A stretch of DNA of 64,000 bases, from contig CAZPRY010000001.1 of the NCBI GenBank assembly GCA_964589175.1, forward strand, positions 1 through 64,000, given 5' to 3'. Origin of the DNA: CAZPRY01 sp964589175. GTDB taxonomy: Bacteria > Fidelibacterota > UBA2242. The notes beneath the pieces are model-generated. The model saw only the letters and a program-made list of their open reading frames with translations, was not told the origin of the DNA and searched no databases. Position numbers and translations under genes: made by a program. Below, in pieces: positions 46,828 to 55,565 of this stretch. Position 1 is the stretch's first letter, and each line of letters opens with the position of its first letter.

Positions 46828-48837
46828 ATGACAGATTCTCAACCCAAACAAATACGATTACCGGAAAATGCCTACCGCAAGTTAAAAGAGGGTGAGGAGT
46901 TTACTCCCGTGGTTCCGGCGGACAGGATTGTTCCCGAAGTAACCACCTATTCCTTGCTCTGGGGTTTGTTTTATTCGGTGCTTTTTTCCATGGCAGCTGC
47001 TTATCTCGGCCTGAAAATCGGGCAGGTATTCGAAGCCGCCATCCCGATCGCGATTCTGGCGGTGGGTACTTCGGTACTGCTGAAACGCAAGAATGCCTTG
47101 CAGGAGAACGTCATTATTCAATCCATCGGTTCATCGTCGGGGGTCATCGTGGCCGGGGCGATTTTTACGATACCGGGCATTTACATCCTGGGTTTGCATG
47201 CAACCTTTATGCAGATTTTTCTGGCATCCCTGCTGGGTGGTTTTCTGGGAATTCTGTTCCTGGTGCCGTTCCGGAAGTATTTTGTAAGAGACATGCACGG
47301 CGAGTTTCCCTTTCCCGAGGCCACGGCCACGACGGAAGTACTGATAGCCGGCGAATCCGGCGGCGATCAGGCCAAGGTCCTGGTAAAGGCGGCCATCATC
47401 GGCGGTATCTACGACTTCTGTGTTTCCGGTTTCGGCTTCTGGAAAGAGGTCGTCTCGACCGAAGTCTTCCGCTGGGGACAGGTCCTTTCGGATAAAATTA
47501 AATGGGTGCTGAAAATCAATATCGGCGCAGCCGTGACCGGTCTGGGTTACATCATCGGCCTGCGTTATTCCCTGATAATCGCCTGCGGTTCCTTTCTGGC
47601 CTGGTGGGTGCTGATCCCGATCGTCTATTTCATCGGGCAGTACATCCCCGAGCCGATTCTACAATCCACGGCATTGATCCGCGATATGTCCCCGCAGCAG
47701 ATTTTCGGCGATTATGTTCGTCATATCGGCATCGGCGGCATCGCCGCGGCCGGCATCATCGGCATCCTCAAGTCATCCAAAATTATCGTGGGGGCCTTTA
47801 AACTGGCCGGCCGGGAACTCTTCGGCGGTATGCACACCGAAAACGGTGAGAACGAGCTTCGCACCCAAAAAGACATCACCATGAAATGGGTTTCCATTTT
47901 ACTATTGCTCACTTTCGTGGGCGTTTTCATCTTTTTTATTTTCGGAATTGGGGACCTCACCATCGGGCAGGCGGTTGTCGGATTAGTGATTGTCATCGTG
48001 ATTTCATTTCTGTTCACGACCGTCGCGGCCCGGGCGATTGCCATTGTGGGTACGAACCCGGTTTCGGGTATGACTCTCATGACGCTGATCCTGTCATCGG
48101 TAATTCTGGTGAAGGTCGGACTTTCCGGGAACGCGGGGATGCTGGCAGCCCTGATCATTGGTGGTGTCGTCTGTACGGCGCTGGCGATGTCGGGTGCTTT
48201 CGTCACCGATTTGAAAATCGGTTATTGGCTCGGCACCACGCCCCGGAAGCAGGAAGGTTTTAAATTCCTGGGAACCCTGTTCGCGGCTGCTTCGGTAGGA
48301 GTAGTGATTCTGGTCCTATATAAGACCTACGGCTTCGGTCCCGGTGGATTGGAAGCCCCGCAAGCCTCGGCCATGGCCGCCGTGCTGAAACCGCTGATGA
48401 CCGGCGCCCAGGCGCCCTGGCTGCTCTACATCGCAGGCGTTTTCCTGGCGATTACACTGGAACTGATCGGCGTCCCACCGCTGGCATTTGCCCTGGGAAT
48501 GTACCTGCCAATCTATCTGAATACGCCGCTGCTGGCCGGCGGTCTGGTCGCTCATCTGGTCGCCAAAAGCAGCAAGAATGAAGCACTTTCCAAGGTTCGC
48601 AGGGAGAAGGGTACCCTGATCGCTTCCGGTTTCATCGCCGGCGGCGCGATCATGGGCGTGCTCTCAGCTTTTATCGTTTTCTTCGGCAAGCAGTTGATCG
48701 ATCCCGACTGGTCGCTAATGAAGGCGATCGGGACGGAACACTGGGCTGAGGGGACCGGCGGCGAGATCCTCGGTTTCGTGATGTTTGCCCTGTTGCTGGT
48801 TTACCTGTACTGGGATTCCAGGCGCGTCAAAGAATAG
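46828..48837 (+). CDS. OPT-family transporter
   Basis: A 669-residue inner-membrane protein with about 14-16 hydrophobic segments, matching the oligopeptide transporter (OPT) family. It shows the N-terminal block VPEVTTYSLLWGLFYSVLF, YLGLKIGQVFEAAIPIAIL, the QENVIIQSIGSSSG motif and HGEFPFPEATATTEVL. Bacterial OPT proteins are thought to import small peptides or metal chelates with protons; the substrate is not readable. A single-gene unit with its own promoter and a bidirectional terminator. Confidence 0.92.
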   Translation: MTDSQPKQIRLPENAYRKLKEGEEFTPVVPADRIVPEVTTYSLLWGLFYSVLFSMAAAYLGLKIGQVFEAAIPIAILAVGTSVLLKRKNALQENVIIQSIGSSSGVIVAGAIFTIPGIYILGLHATFMQIFLASLLGGFLGILFLVPFRKYFVRDMHGEFPFPEATATTEVLIAGESGGDQAKVLVKAAIIGGIYDFCVSGFGFWKEVVSTEVFRWGQVLSDKIKWVLKINIGAAVTGLGYIIGLRYSLIIACGSFLAWWVLIPIVYFIGQYIPEPILQSTALIRDMSPQQIFGDYVRHIGIGGIAAAGIIGILKSSKIIVGAFKLAGRELFGGMHTENGENELRTQKDITMKWVSILLLLTFVGVFIFFIFGIGDLTIGQAVVGLVIVIVISFLFTTVAARAIAIVGTNPVSGMTLMTLILSSVILVKVGLSGNAGMLAALIIGGVVCTALAMSGAFVTDLKIGYWLGTTPRKQEGFKFLGTLFAAASVGVVILVLYKTYGFGPGGLEAPQASAMAAVLKPLMTGAQAPWLLYIAGVFLAITLELIGVPPLAFALGMYLPIYLNTPLLAGGLVAHLVAKSSKNEALSKVRREKGTLIASGFIAGGAIMGVLSAFIVFFGKQLIDPDWSLMKAIGTEHWAEGTGGEILGFVMFALLLVYLYWDSRRVKE

Positions 48838-48858
48838 CGCATAATCTTGATAAAACGA

Positions 48859-48893
48859 AAGGGGCGAGACATGCTGTCTTGCCCCTTTTTTAT
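48859..48893. terminator. Bidirectional terminator between convergent genes
   Basis: A 12-bp stem (48859-48870 with 48876-48887, one wobble) has a T-run after it, and an A-run before it that gives a T-run on the other strand. It lies between the OPT gene and the minus-strand C39-like gene, so it serves both. Confidence 0.9.
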
Positions 48894-48912
48894 TTTTAAA
48901 TAGAAGTAAATT

Positions 48913-50049
48913 TCAACGCTTATGGTAATCGTCGGGCAGCGGCCGCGGAAACTTTGGGATTGTTTCCAGGAATCGCGGCGTAAAGCCTTCCGGCGGGCAG
49001 ATAACCATCGCAATTCCGGCCTTGACGAACCAGGCCTGCTCGAAATCCTCGCGAATCCACTGGCTGAGATAGCCGGCATTGTTGTTGCGCAGCGCGGAAT
49101 CCGTAATGAAGACCCGTCCGTCGCGGGTGATACCGTTCAGGGCGACGATATGATTGCCAATGGATGGATAGGGCGGGCTGATGTAATCGCCGTCCTCAGG
49201 CAGGCGCATGGAGCAGAGCAAGATCTTGTTCTCTTCGACGGCGCGGACAACTTCGGACCATTCCGTGAAGCGTTCGAGGTAGGCTTCGAATCCGAATTGC
49301 TGCGCGGCGCCGACGATCCGCGGCCAGAGGCCCGGATAATCATATTCAGGATCGTGGATCCATGCGATGATTTCTTCAAGCGGGACACTCTTCCCGAAAT
49401 ATTGCATCGCCGCGGCTAGGGCCGCCGATTGGCAGCGGTCGGGCGTTCGATTACCCGCTGAGTCTACCTGGAGCCGCAGCGGCAAATCGTGAATCAAATC
49501 GCTGCGGCATTTTTTGAGCGCAGGGGTGTACTGCGCCGCCTGTTCGGCCGTCGGCTGATGGTTGGAGGCAATCACCTGCAGCGCGGGAAGCACGGCAAGT
49601 TTCGTTGCACCTTCATCAACGACTTTGAAACGGTAGCGCACGGCGGGTACATCCAGCAGCAGGTCGTCCATGGCCATCCGGCCGTAATCAAACTGCGGCG
49701 TCTCGCGGGATTCGATCGCTTTCACACTGCCCCAAAAACCGGCGAAGAGCCAGGGTGTTTTGTACCCATTGGCAAGCTCCGCCTGCAGGTAGAGCCGGAA
49801 ACCCTCGCCCTCGTTCAGCCTGATCTGCCAGGAATAGATCAGTTCATCGAAAGCGAACGGCGTTTCGTGAATCCTTGAAAGCCACTCGCCGTCGGCATTG
49901 ACTTCGAATTCAGCACTTCCGACTGTTTCACGGTAATCGATCCGCGCCTGAGTGTAAAGCGGTTGCGGGTCGAAACGCTGCGTGCAGGACGGGAGCAATG
50001 CGAGTACGGCAGGCAGGGACAGGGCGCACAGTAAATTTTTCAGTTTCAT
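48913..50049 (-). CDS. Lipoprotein with C39-like peptidase domain
   Basis: A ~378-residue protein with a lipoprotein signal (lipobox LLPSC). The first half is a beta-rich domain; the second is a papain-like C39_2-type peptidase with the likely Cys nucleophile in DRCQSAALAAAMQYFG (aligned with the usual CGPASL), the His in IGNHIVALNGI and the Asp in ITDSAL. The usual Gly-Pro after the Cys is Gln-Ser here, so activity should be checked. It is exported to the periplasm or outer membrane. ATG 50049 follows GGAGAACC. The substrate is unknown. Confidence 0.75.
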   Translation of the reverse strand: MKLKNLLCALSLPAVLALLPSCTQRFDPQPLYTQARIDYRETVGSAEFEVNADGEWLSRIHETPFAFDELIYSWQIRLNEGEGFRLYLQAELANGYKTPWLFAGFWGSVKAIESRETPQFDYGRMAMDDLLLDVPAVRYRFKVVDEGATKLAVLPALQVIASNHQPTAEQAAQYTPALKKCRSDLIHDLPLRLQVDSAGNRTPDRCQSAALAAAMQYFGKSVPLEEIIAWIHDPEYDYPGLWPRIVGAAQQFGFEAYLERFTEWSEVVRAVEENKILLCSMRLPEDGDYISPPYPSIGNHIVALNGITRDGRVFITDSALRNNNAGYLSQWIREDFEQAWFVKAGIAMVICPPEGFTPRFLETIPKFPRPLPDDYHKR

Positions 50050-50457
50050 TGCGGTTCTCCGTAATTCCTTTACAGTTTGATCGGCGGAATAATGTAGCAT
50101 ACTCGCGCAGATAGTAAAATAAAAATTGACTAACCAGCGGAATTGCCCGGGATTTTTATCATTATATCTCTTATACGAATTGCTTGTAACAATCCCCGAT
50201 TCAGAGGCGGATAAATTACGAGATATCCGGTAATCATCGTAAAAATAGATTTTCTTGCGGTGGAAACAGAATTTTCCAATATTTTATTATGCCTTCATTA
50301 ATTTAAAAACATCATAATAATAGTGGTTGTAAAACAAGAAATACCGATTTTAAAATGAATTAATGCATATTATATTTAAGGCGTATTCAGGATTCGTAGC
50401 AAACGAATCGGTAAACTTGATTCATTTTTTTTAAAGGTGATTAGGGCGGGAGTATGT
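50050..50457. other. AT-rich intergenic region, divergent promoters
   Basis: About 400 bp between the divergent C39-like and CsgG-like genes. No gene-like frame. At 50116-50130 it has the same AAAATAAAAATTGAC string that forms the -35 of the his promoter at 53.2 kb, but no good -10 lies 17 bp on. AT-rich tracts at ~50,230-50,430 may be regulatory. Confidence 0.45.
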
Positions 50458-51366
50458 ATGCAAAGAGCGTTGATAATTGGGATTGTTTATCTGTTGCTTT
50501 TCGGATGTTCGGCGTCATCGATTCGGGATGAATCCGTAATGCCCTCGACCGTTTCGGCGCCTCTTTTGACCGGACCGAAGAAGCGGGTTTTTATATCCGA
50601 ATTCGAGAACCGCACGGCCTACGGACAACGAAGGCTTGGCAGCGGTATCAGCGATATCCTGGCGACGGAACTGAACGCGACGAACGGTTTTATTCTGCTG
50701 GAACGGGCGAGGCTTGATGCGGTTCTGAAGGAGCAGGCGCTGGGTTTGAGCGGCGTGATTTCTGAGCAATCGGCGCCAAAGGTCGGTCAGCTGCTCGGAG
50801 CAAACGCCATTGTGACCGGTTCGGTTACCCAGTTCGGCGTCCGTACCGAAGCGCAGGACCTGGTCATTACCGCCAGCAAGAAGCAGATTGCTTCGTGTAC
50901 CGTTGATATTCGCCTGGTTGACGTCTCCACAGGCCGAATCGTCTGGACCGGCTCAGGACAGGGCGAAGCGATCCGCAAATACACGAATTATCTCGGCTCG
51001 GGAACGGCCGGCGGCTATGATGAAGCCCTCGAGGGTGAAGCGCTCCGCTCGGCGATTGTGAATGTTATGCATAATTTGCTGGTCGGATTGGAAGAACTGG
51101 AATGGTCGTGTACAGTTGCCAAGGTTTCCGGAAATTCGGCCTATTTGAACGCCGGTCGAAATTCGAACGTTAAAATCGGAACGACGTTGTTGATTTATAC
51201 GCCCGGAGAACCGATTCTGGATCCCGTTACGGGCGCCGAGATCGGCAGGGTTGATATTAAAATCGGCAGCGGACGAATTGTCGCGTACTTTGGGGACGAT
51301 GGTTCCGTGCTGGAAGTAAACGAAGGCAAAGAAATTGTCATAGGAGCTATATGCAAACTCAAATGA
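50458..51366 (+). CDS. CsgG/HfaB-family lipoprotein
   Basis: A ~302-residue lipoprotein (lipobox LLFGC) of the CsgG family, which includes the curli secretion pore and other outer-membrane assembly proteins. Matching pieces: VFISEFENRTAYGQRRLGSG, ILATELNATNGFILLERARLDAVLKEQ, LLGANAIVTGSVTQFG and VDIRLVDVSTGRIVWTG. The C-terminal ~90 residues (YLNAGRNSNVKIGTTLLIY) are an added small beta domain. No curli subunit genes are near. ATG 50458 follows GGGCGGGAG. It precedes and overlaps the next lipoprotein gene. Confidence 0.87.
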   Translation: MQRALIIGIVYLLLFGCSASSIRDESVMPSTVSAPLLTGPKKRVFISEFENRTAYGQRRLGSGISDILATELNATNGFILLERARLDAVLKEQALGLSGVISEQSAPKVGQLLGANAIVTGSVTQFGVRTEAQDLVITASKKQIASCTVDIRLVDVSTGRIVWTGSGQGEAIRKYTNYLGSGTAGGYDEALEGEALRSAIVNVMHNLLVGLEELEWSCTVAKVSGNSAYLNAGRNSNVKIGTTLLIYTPGEPILDPVTGAEIGRVDIKIGSGRIVAYFGDDGSVLEVNEGKEIVIGAICKLK

Positions 51367-53129
51367 ATTTTGATGGAAATAGAACGTATTTCTATTTCGT
51401 ATCCCACCTGAAAATTATGAAGAGTTATGCCTTTTTCTTTTTGGTCTTGATGTTGACGGTTTTTTCAGGATGCGCGTCGCTGGCCCATCTGACCTACGAT
51501 GCGGGTGCAGCGAAGATCGAACCGATCCCGGCGAAGGTTCAGACAGAGGTGAAAGTAGAACGAAGCAATTTGTACTATTTCCCGGAGCTGGGCTCGGACC
51601 TGGCCGGTGAAATTGCCCAGGACCTGAAAGCAAGCGGATTTCCGTCAGTCGGGGCGATGCCACCCGATATGTATGCGACTTTTGACTTCAAACAGATCTG
51701 GTTGACGAACCAGCCCTGGGGACTGCTCTATATTCCGTTCGTGTATCTGGGGGCACCGGTCGCCAGGAATATCGCGATTGTCGATGTTGACCTGACCCTT
51801 TCCGACGTGAACCGTAATGTCATCGGAAAGTATTCAACGTCCAGAACGATGAAGAAGTGGCGGGGGCTTTATTACAATCTCAGGATTACCGATTATAATT
51901 CTCCGAAGTTTCTGGTTGGCAATGCATTGACGCAGGCCATGGACGATCTCAAGTCGTCGGTTGCCGCCGATCGAACCCGGGTTGTGCAGTCGCTTCAGGC
52001 CTCATCGCCTGAATTTGCGCAGAACCTGAGCCCGGAAAAACTACGCACGGTTGTTACCGCGGAAGAAATGCAGGACCTTTTTATCGCTGTGCTCCCCTTC
52101 GCCAATCAAACCACCGATCTGGCGGCCGGTGAACTGGCGCGCCTGCTTTTTGCATTGGGCATGAAAGAAAAGGGTTATCGGGTGCTGGATAATGAGATCG
52201 TCGATGAAAAGCTGCGCAATCTGGGAATCAGTGACGGCGGGCAGCTGAGCAGTATCTCGGATGCCGAGTTATTGAAAGAACTGCAGGTTGAAGGTTTGGT
52301 CTACGGGATGCTGCTGGATGCCGTTTATTCGACCAAGGCGATCTCCTCGTCGAAAAAAGCGACGGTGGCGATCCGGATCGTCAAGGGCAATCAGGCAGTA
52401 TTCAATGGACTGGAGACGAGCACGCAGAGTCAGATGGGCGGCAGCGCGAATCTGATCAAGAACTTTGCCGGTCAGATTGTGGACAAGACTTCGGAGAAGG
52501 CTTTCGCCAAATACCACGGCCACCCGCTGGAGCTGGAAATCGAAGCCACGATTTACAAACTGCAGGATCAGATTCCGGGCAAGCGCGCCGAAAAACCGAG
52601 TTGGACCTATCAAAAAGGTCAATCCATGACGGGAACGACGATCATTCCGACCTTCCAGGGCCCCGGTCTGGGTTTTCGCAGCTGGTTGGGGAAGTCGGGC
52701 GGCCTGGGATTGGATGTCCGCCCCAGCTGGGATTTCAGCGATATTCAGATTCAGGGAAGATCGATGCTGGCCTTGAATACGGCGAATAACGGGCGCTGGT
52801 ACGGATTGCTTTCCCTCGGCGTAATGAAAGTGCGGGAAAAAACCAGCATCGACATGTTGGGAATTCATGAGGATATCGATTATAAAGTCACCGTTCCGAC
52901 CCTGGCTTTGGGGGCCGGATATGAAAAACTTTTTGGTATTCGCAAGAATCACGGATTGTCATTCGAACTTGGTTATCAGCTCGGAAAGGCGGATTACGAG
53001 TACACCGTGGAACTCCATGATGTGCCGTATTACGGCGACTATACGTCCAACGAAAAGGGTACCTACAAAGTCTTGCCGATTTACTTTGGCGCCAGTTATT
53101 GCTGGTATTTTAAGAAAGCGCTGGATTAG
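51351..53129 (+). CDS. Lipoprotein with DUF799/GNA1162-like domain and a beta-rich C-terminal domain
   Basis: A ~590-residue exported protein. The lipobox is FSGC in MKSYAFFFLVLMLTVFSGC, which would start at the ATG at 51417. The better ribosome site (AGGAG) precedes the ATG at 51351, which overlaps the upstream stop by 16 bp, so the start is unsettled. Residues ~230-360 recall the DUF799 lipoproteins (LGMKEKGYRVLDNEIVDEKL, then LKELQVEGLVYGMLLDAVYS), often found beside CsgG-like genes. The last ~170 residues are amphipathic strands ending YCWYFKKALD and could be a small barrel. It probably works with the CsgG-like protein in the outer membrane. Confidence 0.78.
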   Translation: MQTQMNFDGNRTYFYFVSHLKIMKSYAFFFLVLMLTVFSGCASLAHLTYDAGAAKIEPIPAKVQTEVKVERSNLYYFPELGSDLAGEIAQDLKASGFPSVGAMPPDMYATFDFKQIWLTNQPWGLLYIPFVYLGAPVARNIAIVDVDLTLSDVNRNVIGKYSTSRTMKKWRGLYYNLRITDYNSPKFLVGNALTQAMDDLKSSVAADRTRVVQSLQASSPEFAQNLSPEKLRTVVTAEEMQDLFIAVLPFANQTTDLAAGELARLLFALGMKEKGYRVLDNEIVDEKLRNLGISDGGQLSSISDAELLKELQVEGLVYGMLLDAVYSTKAISSSKKATVAIRIVKGNQAVFNGLETSTQSQMGGSANLIKNFAGQIVDKTSEKAFAKYHGHPLELEIEATIYKLQDQIPGKRAEKPSWTYQKGQSMTGTTIIPTFQGPGLGFRSWLGKSGGLGLDVRPSWDFSDIQIQGRSMLALNTANNGRWYGLLSLGVMKVREKTSIDMLGIHEDIDYKVTVPTLALGAGYEKLFGIRKNHGLSFELGYQLGKADYEYTVELHDVPYYGDYTSNEKGTYKVLPIYFGASYCWYFKKALD

Positions 53130-53208
53130 AAAAATCCTTTTTCCGGCAGTCGGCTGATGTGATTAAAAAAAGGGAATTAACCGATATTCCGGATGTGTAA
53201 AATAAAAA

Positions 53209-53237
53209 TTGACAATCCGGGGGAATTACCCTATATT
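53209..53237 (+). promoter_or_regulatory. Consensus promoter of the his operon
   Basis: TTGACA (53209-53214), 17-bp spacer, TATATT (53232-53237). Start of transcription near 53244 leaves ~17 nt before the leader peptide ATG. Confidence 0.85.
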
Positions 53238-53260
53238 TTCGTTCGATTTGTGAGTAAAAA

Positions 53261-53326
53261 ATGAATTTAAACCAACATATCCAGCACCATCTTCATCATA
53301 CCAGGATTGGATCCGGGATGCGATAG
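53261..53326 (+). CDS. hisL: Histidine operon leader peptide
   Basis: A 21-codon frame, MNLNQHIQHHLHHTRIGSGM plus one Arg, ending TAG at 53324-53326. Five of codons 6-13 are His (53276, 53285, 53288, 53294, 53297), a density far above chance in a region just downstream of a consensus promoter and just upstream of hisG. In the classical scheme a ribosome short of His-tRNA stalls here, which changes the folding of the RNA behind it. The upstream ribosome site is modest (GTGAGT). Nothing else in the neighbourhood explains the run of His codons. Confidence 0.85.
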   Translation: MNLNQHIQHHLHHTRIGSGMR

Positions 53327-53384
53327 GTGAATTCATACAAATGATTTTATCAACCCGGTTCCCAAAGCGAGCCGGGTTTTTTGT
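53309..53384 (+). promoter_or_regulatory. his attenuator: antiterminator and intrinsic terminator
   Basis: The terminator stem AACCCGG (53352-53358) / CCGGGTT (53372-53378) is followed by a T-rich run to ~53388. The competing antiterminator is GGATCCGGG (53309-53317) pairing with CCCGGTTCC (53354-53362), 8 of 9 pairs, which would occupy the left terminator arm. The antiterminator segment begins ~10 nt after the His codons and before the leader stop, as attenuation requires: a ribosome stalled at His leaves it free, and one at the TAG covers it. Confidence 0.78.
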
Positions 53385-53405
53385 TTTTATACGGAAAGGA
53401 AAATT

Positions 53406-54260
53406 ATGATTACACTGGCCATTCAAAAATCAGGACGACTCAGCGAAAAAACGCTGCAACTGCTCAAGGAATGCGGCATTTCCATCCAGAACGGCGGCAC
53501 GTCCAAACTGATCTCCGTTTCAAGCAATTTCCCGATCCAGGTTTTGTACCTGCGCGACGACGATATTCCCGAATGCGTGGCGGATGCGATTGCCGATATA
53601 GGGATTGTCGGCGAGAATGTCTACCGCGAAAAAAGACGTCCGCTGGAGATCGTCGAGAAACTCGGCTTTGCGCGCTGCCGCCTCTCGCTGGCGATTCCCA
53701 AAAACATGCCGTACAGCGGAATCCGGGATTTCAACGGCAAGAGTATCGCGACCTCCTATCCCAACATTCTCGCGGAGTTTCTGGAGGGGAATGGGATCGA
53801 AGCCTCGATCCACGAGATCAGCGGTTCGGTGGAAATTGCGCCGGGCATCGGCCTGGCGGAAGCCATTTTTGATATCGTGAGTACCGGCAGCACCCTGATT
53901 TCCAACGGCCTGCGGGAGGTCGAAACGGTCATGCGCTCGGAGGCGGTCCTGCTGGCGAACAAGGAACTGAATGCCGAGAAGCGGCAATTGCTGCAAAAAT
54001 TGCTTTTCCGGATGCGGGCTGTCAACCGTGCGAGCAACCGCAAATATATCCTGATGAATGTTCCCGATAGCGCCATCGCGCAGGTTTGCGAAATCCTGCC
54101 AGGCATGAAAAGTCCTACGATTATGCCGCTGGCGGAGGCGGGCTGGAGCTCGCTGCATTCGGTAATCGAGGAAGATGCCTTCTGGGAGCGCATCGAAAAT
54201 CTGCAGGCGGCCGGCGCTCAGGGAATTTTGGTTCTGCCAATCGAAAAGATGATTTTGTGA
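53406..54260 (+). CDS. hisG: ATP phosphoribosyltransferase (long form)
   Basis: First step of histidine synthesis, joining ATP and PRPP. 284 residues, the long HisG with a C-terminal regulatory domain that binds histidine, so no HisZ is needed. Motifs: LAIQKSGRLSEKT at the N terminus, DIGIVGENVYRE, the PRPP-loop-like EAIFDIVSTGSTLISNGL. AAAGGAAAA precedes ATG. First gene of the operon after the attenuator. Confidence 0.95.
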   Translation: MITLAIQKSGRLSEKTLQLLKECGISIQNGGTSKLISVSSNFPIQVLYLRDDDIPECVADAIADIGIVGENVYREKRRPLEIVEKLGFARCRLSLAIPKNMPYSGIRDFNGKSIATSYPNILAEFLEGNGIEASIHEISGSVEIAPGIGLAEAIFDIVSTGSTLISNGLREVETVMRSEAVLLANKELNAEKRQLLQKLLFRMRAVNRASNRKYILMNVPDSAIAQVCEILPGMKSPTIMPLAEAGWSSLHSVIEEDAFWERIENLQAAGAQGILVLPIEKMIL

Positions 54261-54269
54261 GGAGTCGAG

Positions 54270-55565
54270 ATGGAGATTCTATACTATCCGCCGCGTGAAT
54301 CCTGGGCTAAATTGCTGGAGCGCCCGGCAATATCAAAACGGATGCTGGAGAGTAAAGTTCGCGAAGTTCTGGAAGACGTACGCCTCAATGGGGATGCCGC
54401 CCTGCGCAAATACACGCAGCTTTTCGACGGAGTCGATCTGGCGGCGTTCGAAGTTCGGGATGAAGAGTTGGCGTCCGCAGACGCTGCCGTCCCGGCTGAT
54501 TTGAAAGCGGCAATTCGCACGGCTAAAGAAAATATCGAGAAATTCCACCGTGCGCAAATCGAGGAGATTCGAAAGATAGAAACCATGCCCGGCGTGCTTT
54601 GTTGGCGCGAGAGTCTTCCGATCGAAAGAGTGGGGCTCTATATTCCCGGCGGCACGGCTCCGCTCTTTTCGAGCGTGCTGATGCTGGCCATTCCGGCTCA
54701 AATTGCGGGCTGCCCCGAGATTGTCCTCTGCACTCCGCCGGACAAAGATGCTAAGCTCAATCCCGTGATTCTGTACACTGCTCAAATCCTGGGAGTGAAG
54801 CGGATTTTCAAGATCGGAGGCGCCCAGGCCATAGCGGCCCTGGCCTACGGCACCGCCAGCATTCCCAGGGTGGATAAAATCTTCGGGCCGGGTAACCAGT
54901 ACGTTACCCTCGCCAAACAGATGGTGAGCACCGAGGGCGTGGCGATTGACATGCCGGCCGGCCCGTCGGAAGTAGCCGTAATCGCCGACGATAGTGCCGA
55001 CCCGGATTTTGTCGCAGCCGATCTGCTGTCCCAGGCCGAGCACGGAGTCGACAGCCAGGTCATCCTGCTGACCGACAGCGAGGGGCTGCTGGAAAAAGTG
55101 CAGAAGGCCGTTCAGGTCCAGATGAATGCGTTACCGCGCCGGGATATCGCCTCAAAGGCGCTGCAACACAGCAAACTGGTTCTTCTGTTCGATCTGGATG
55201 AAGCGCTCGAGATGGTTAATGCCTATGCTCCGGAGCATTTGATATTGATGACCTCGAATCCCGGATCGCTGGCCGAAAGAGTCGTCAACGCGGGGTCCGT
55301 TTTTGTCGGCGCCTACACGCCCGAATCGGCTGGAGATTACGCATCGGGCACGAATCACACCCTGCCTACCAACGGCTACGCGCGCAATTACAGCGGCGTC
55401 TCTGTGGATAGTTTTGTCAAGAAAGTTACCTTTCAGCAAATCTCGCCTGAAGGGCTGCAAAACGTCGGGCCGGTGATCGAAAAAATGGCGCGGGCCGAAG
55501 GTCTGCAGGCGCATCGCAACGCCGTCAGCATTCGTTTGGAAAAACTGAAAGCGGGGCGCGGATGA
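54270..55565 (+). CDS. hisD: Histidinol dehydrogenase
   Basis: Two-step NAD-dependent oxidation of histidinol to histidine, zinc enzyme. 431 residues as expected. Motifs: YIPGGTAPLFSSVLM, FGPGNQYVTLAKQ, PAGPSEVAVIADDSADP, LLSQAEHGVDSQVIL, and the zinc-binding/catalytic region SGTNHTLPTNGYARNYSG. 9 bp after hisG; GAGGAG before ATG. It shares the operon and the 4-bp overlap pattern with hisC. Confidence 0.96.
   Translation: MEILYYPPRESWAKLLERPAISKRMLESKVREVLEDVRLNGDAALRKYTQLFDGVDLAAFEVRDEELASADAAVPADLKAAIRTAKENIEKFHRAQIEEIRKIETMPGVLCWRESLPIERVGLYIPGGTAPLFSSVLMLAIPAQIAGCPEIVLCTPPDKDAKLNPVILYTAQILGVKRIFKIGGAQAIAALAYGTASIPRVDKIFGPGNQYVTLAKQMVSTEGVAIDMPAGPSEVAVIADDSADPDFVAADLLSQAEHGVDSQVILLTDSEGLLEKVQKAVQVQMNALPRRDIASKALQHSKLVLLFDLDEALEMVNAYAPEHLILMTSNPGSLAERVVNAGSVFVGAYTPESAGDYASGTNHTLPTNGYARNYSGVSVDSFVKKVTFQQISPEGLQNVGPVIEKMARAEGLQAHRNAVSIRLEKLKAGRG

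Noticed and set aside
50116..50150. Second promoter like that of the his operon
   Set aside because: The -35 string is the same, but no acceptable -10 hexamer lies 16-18 bp downstream.
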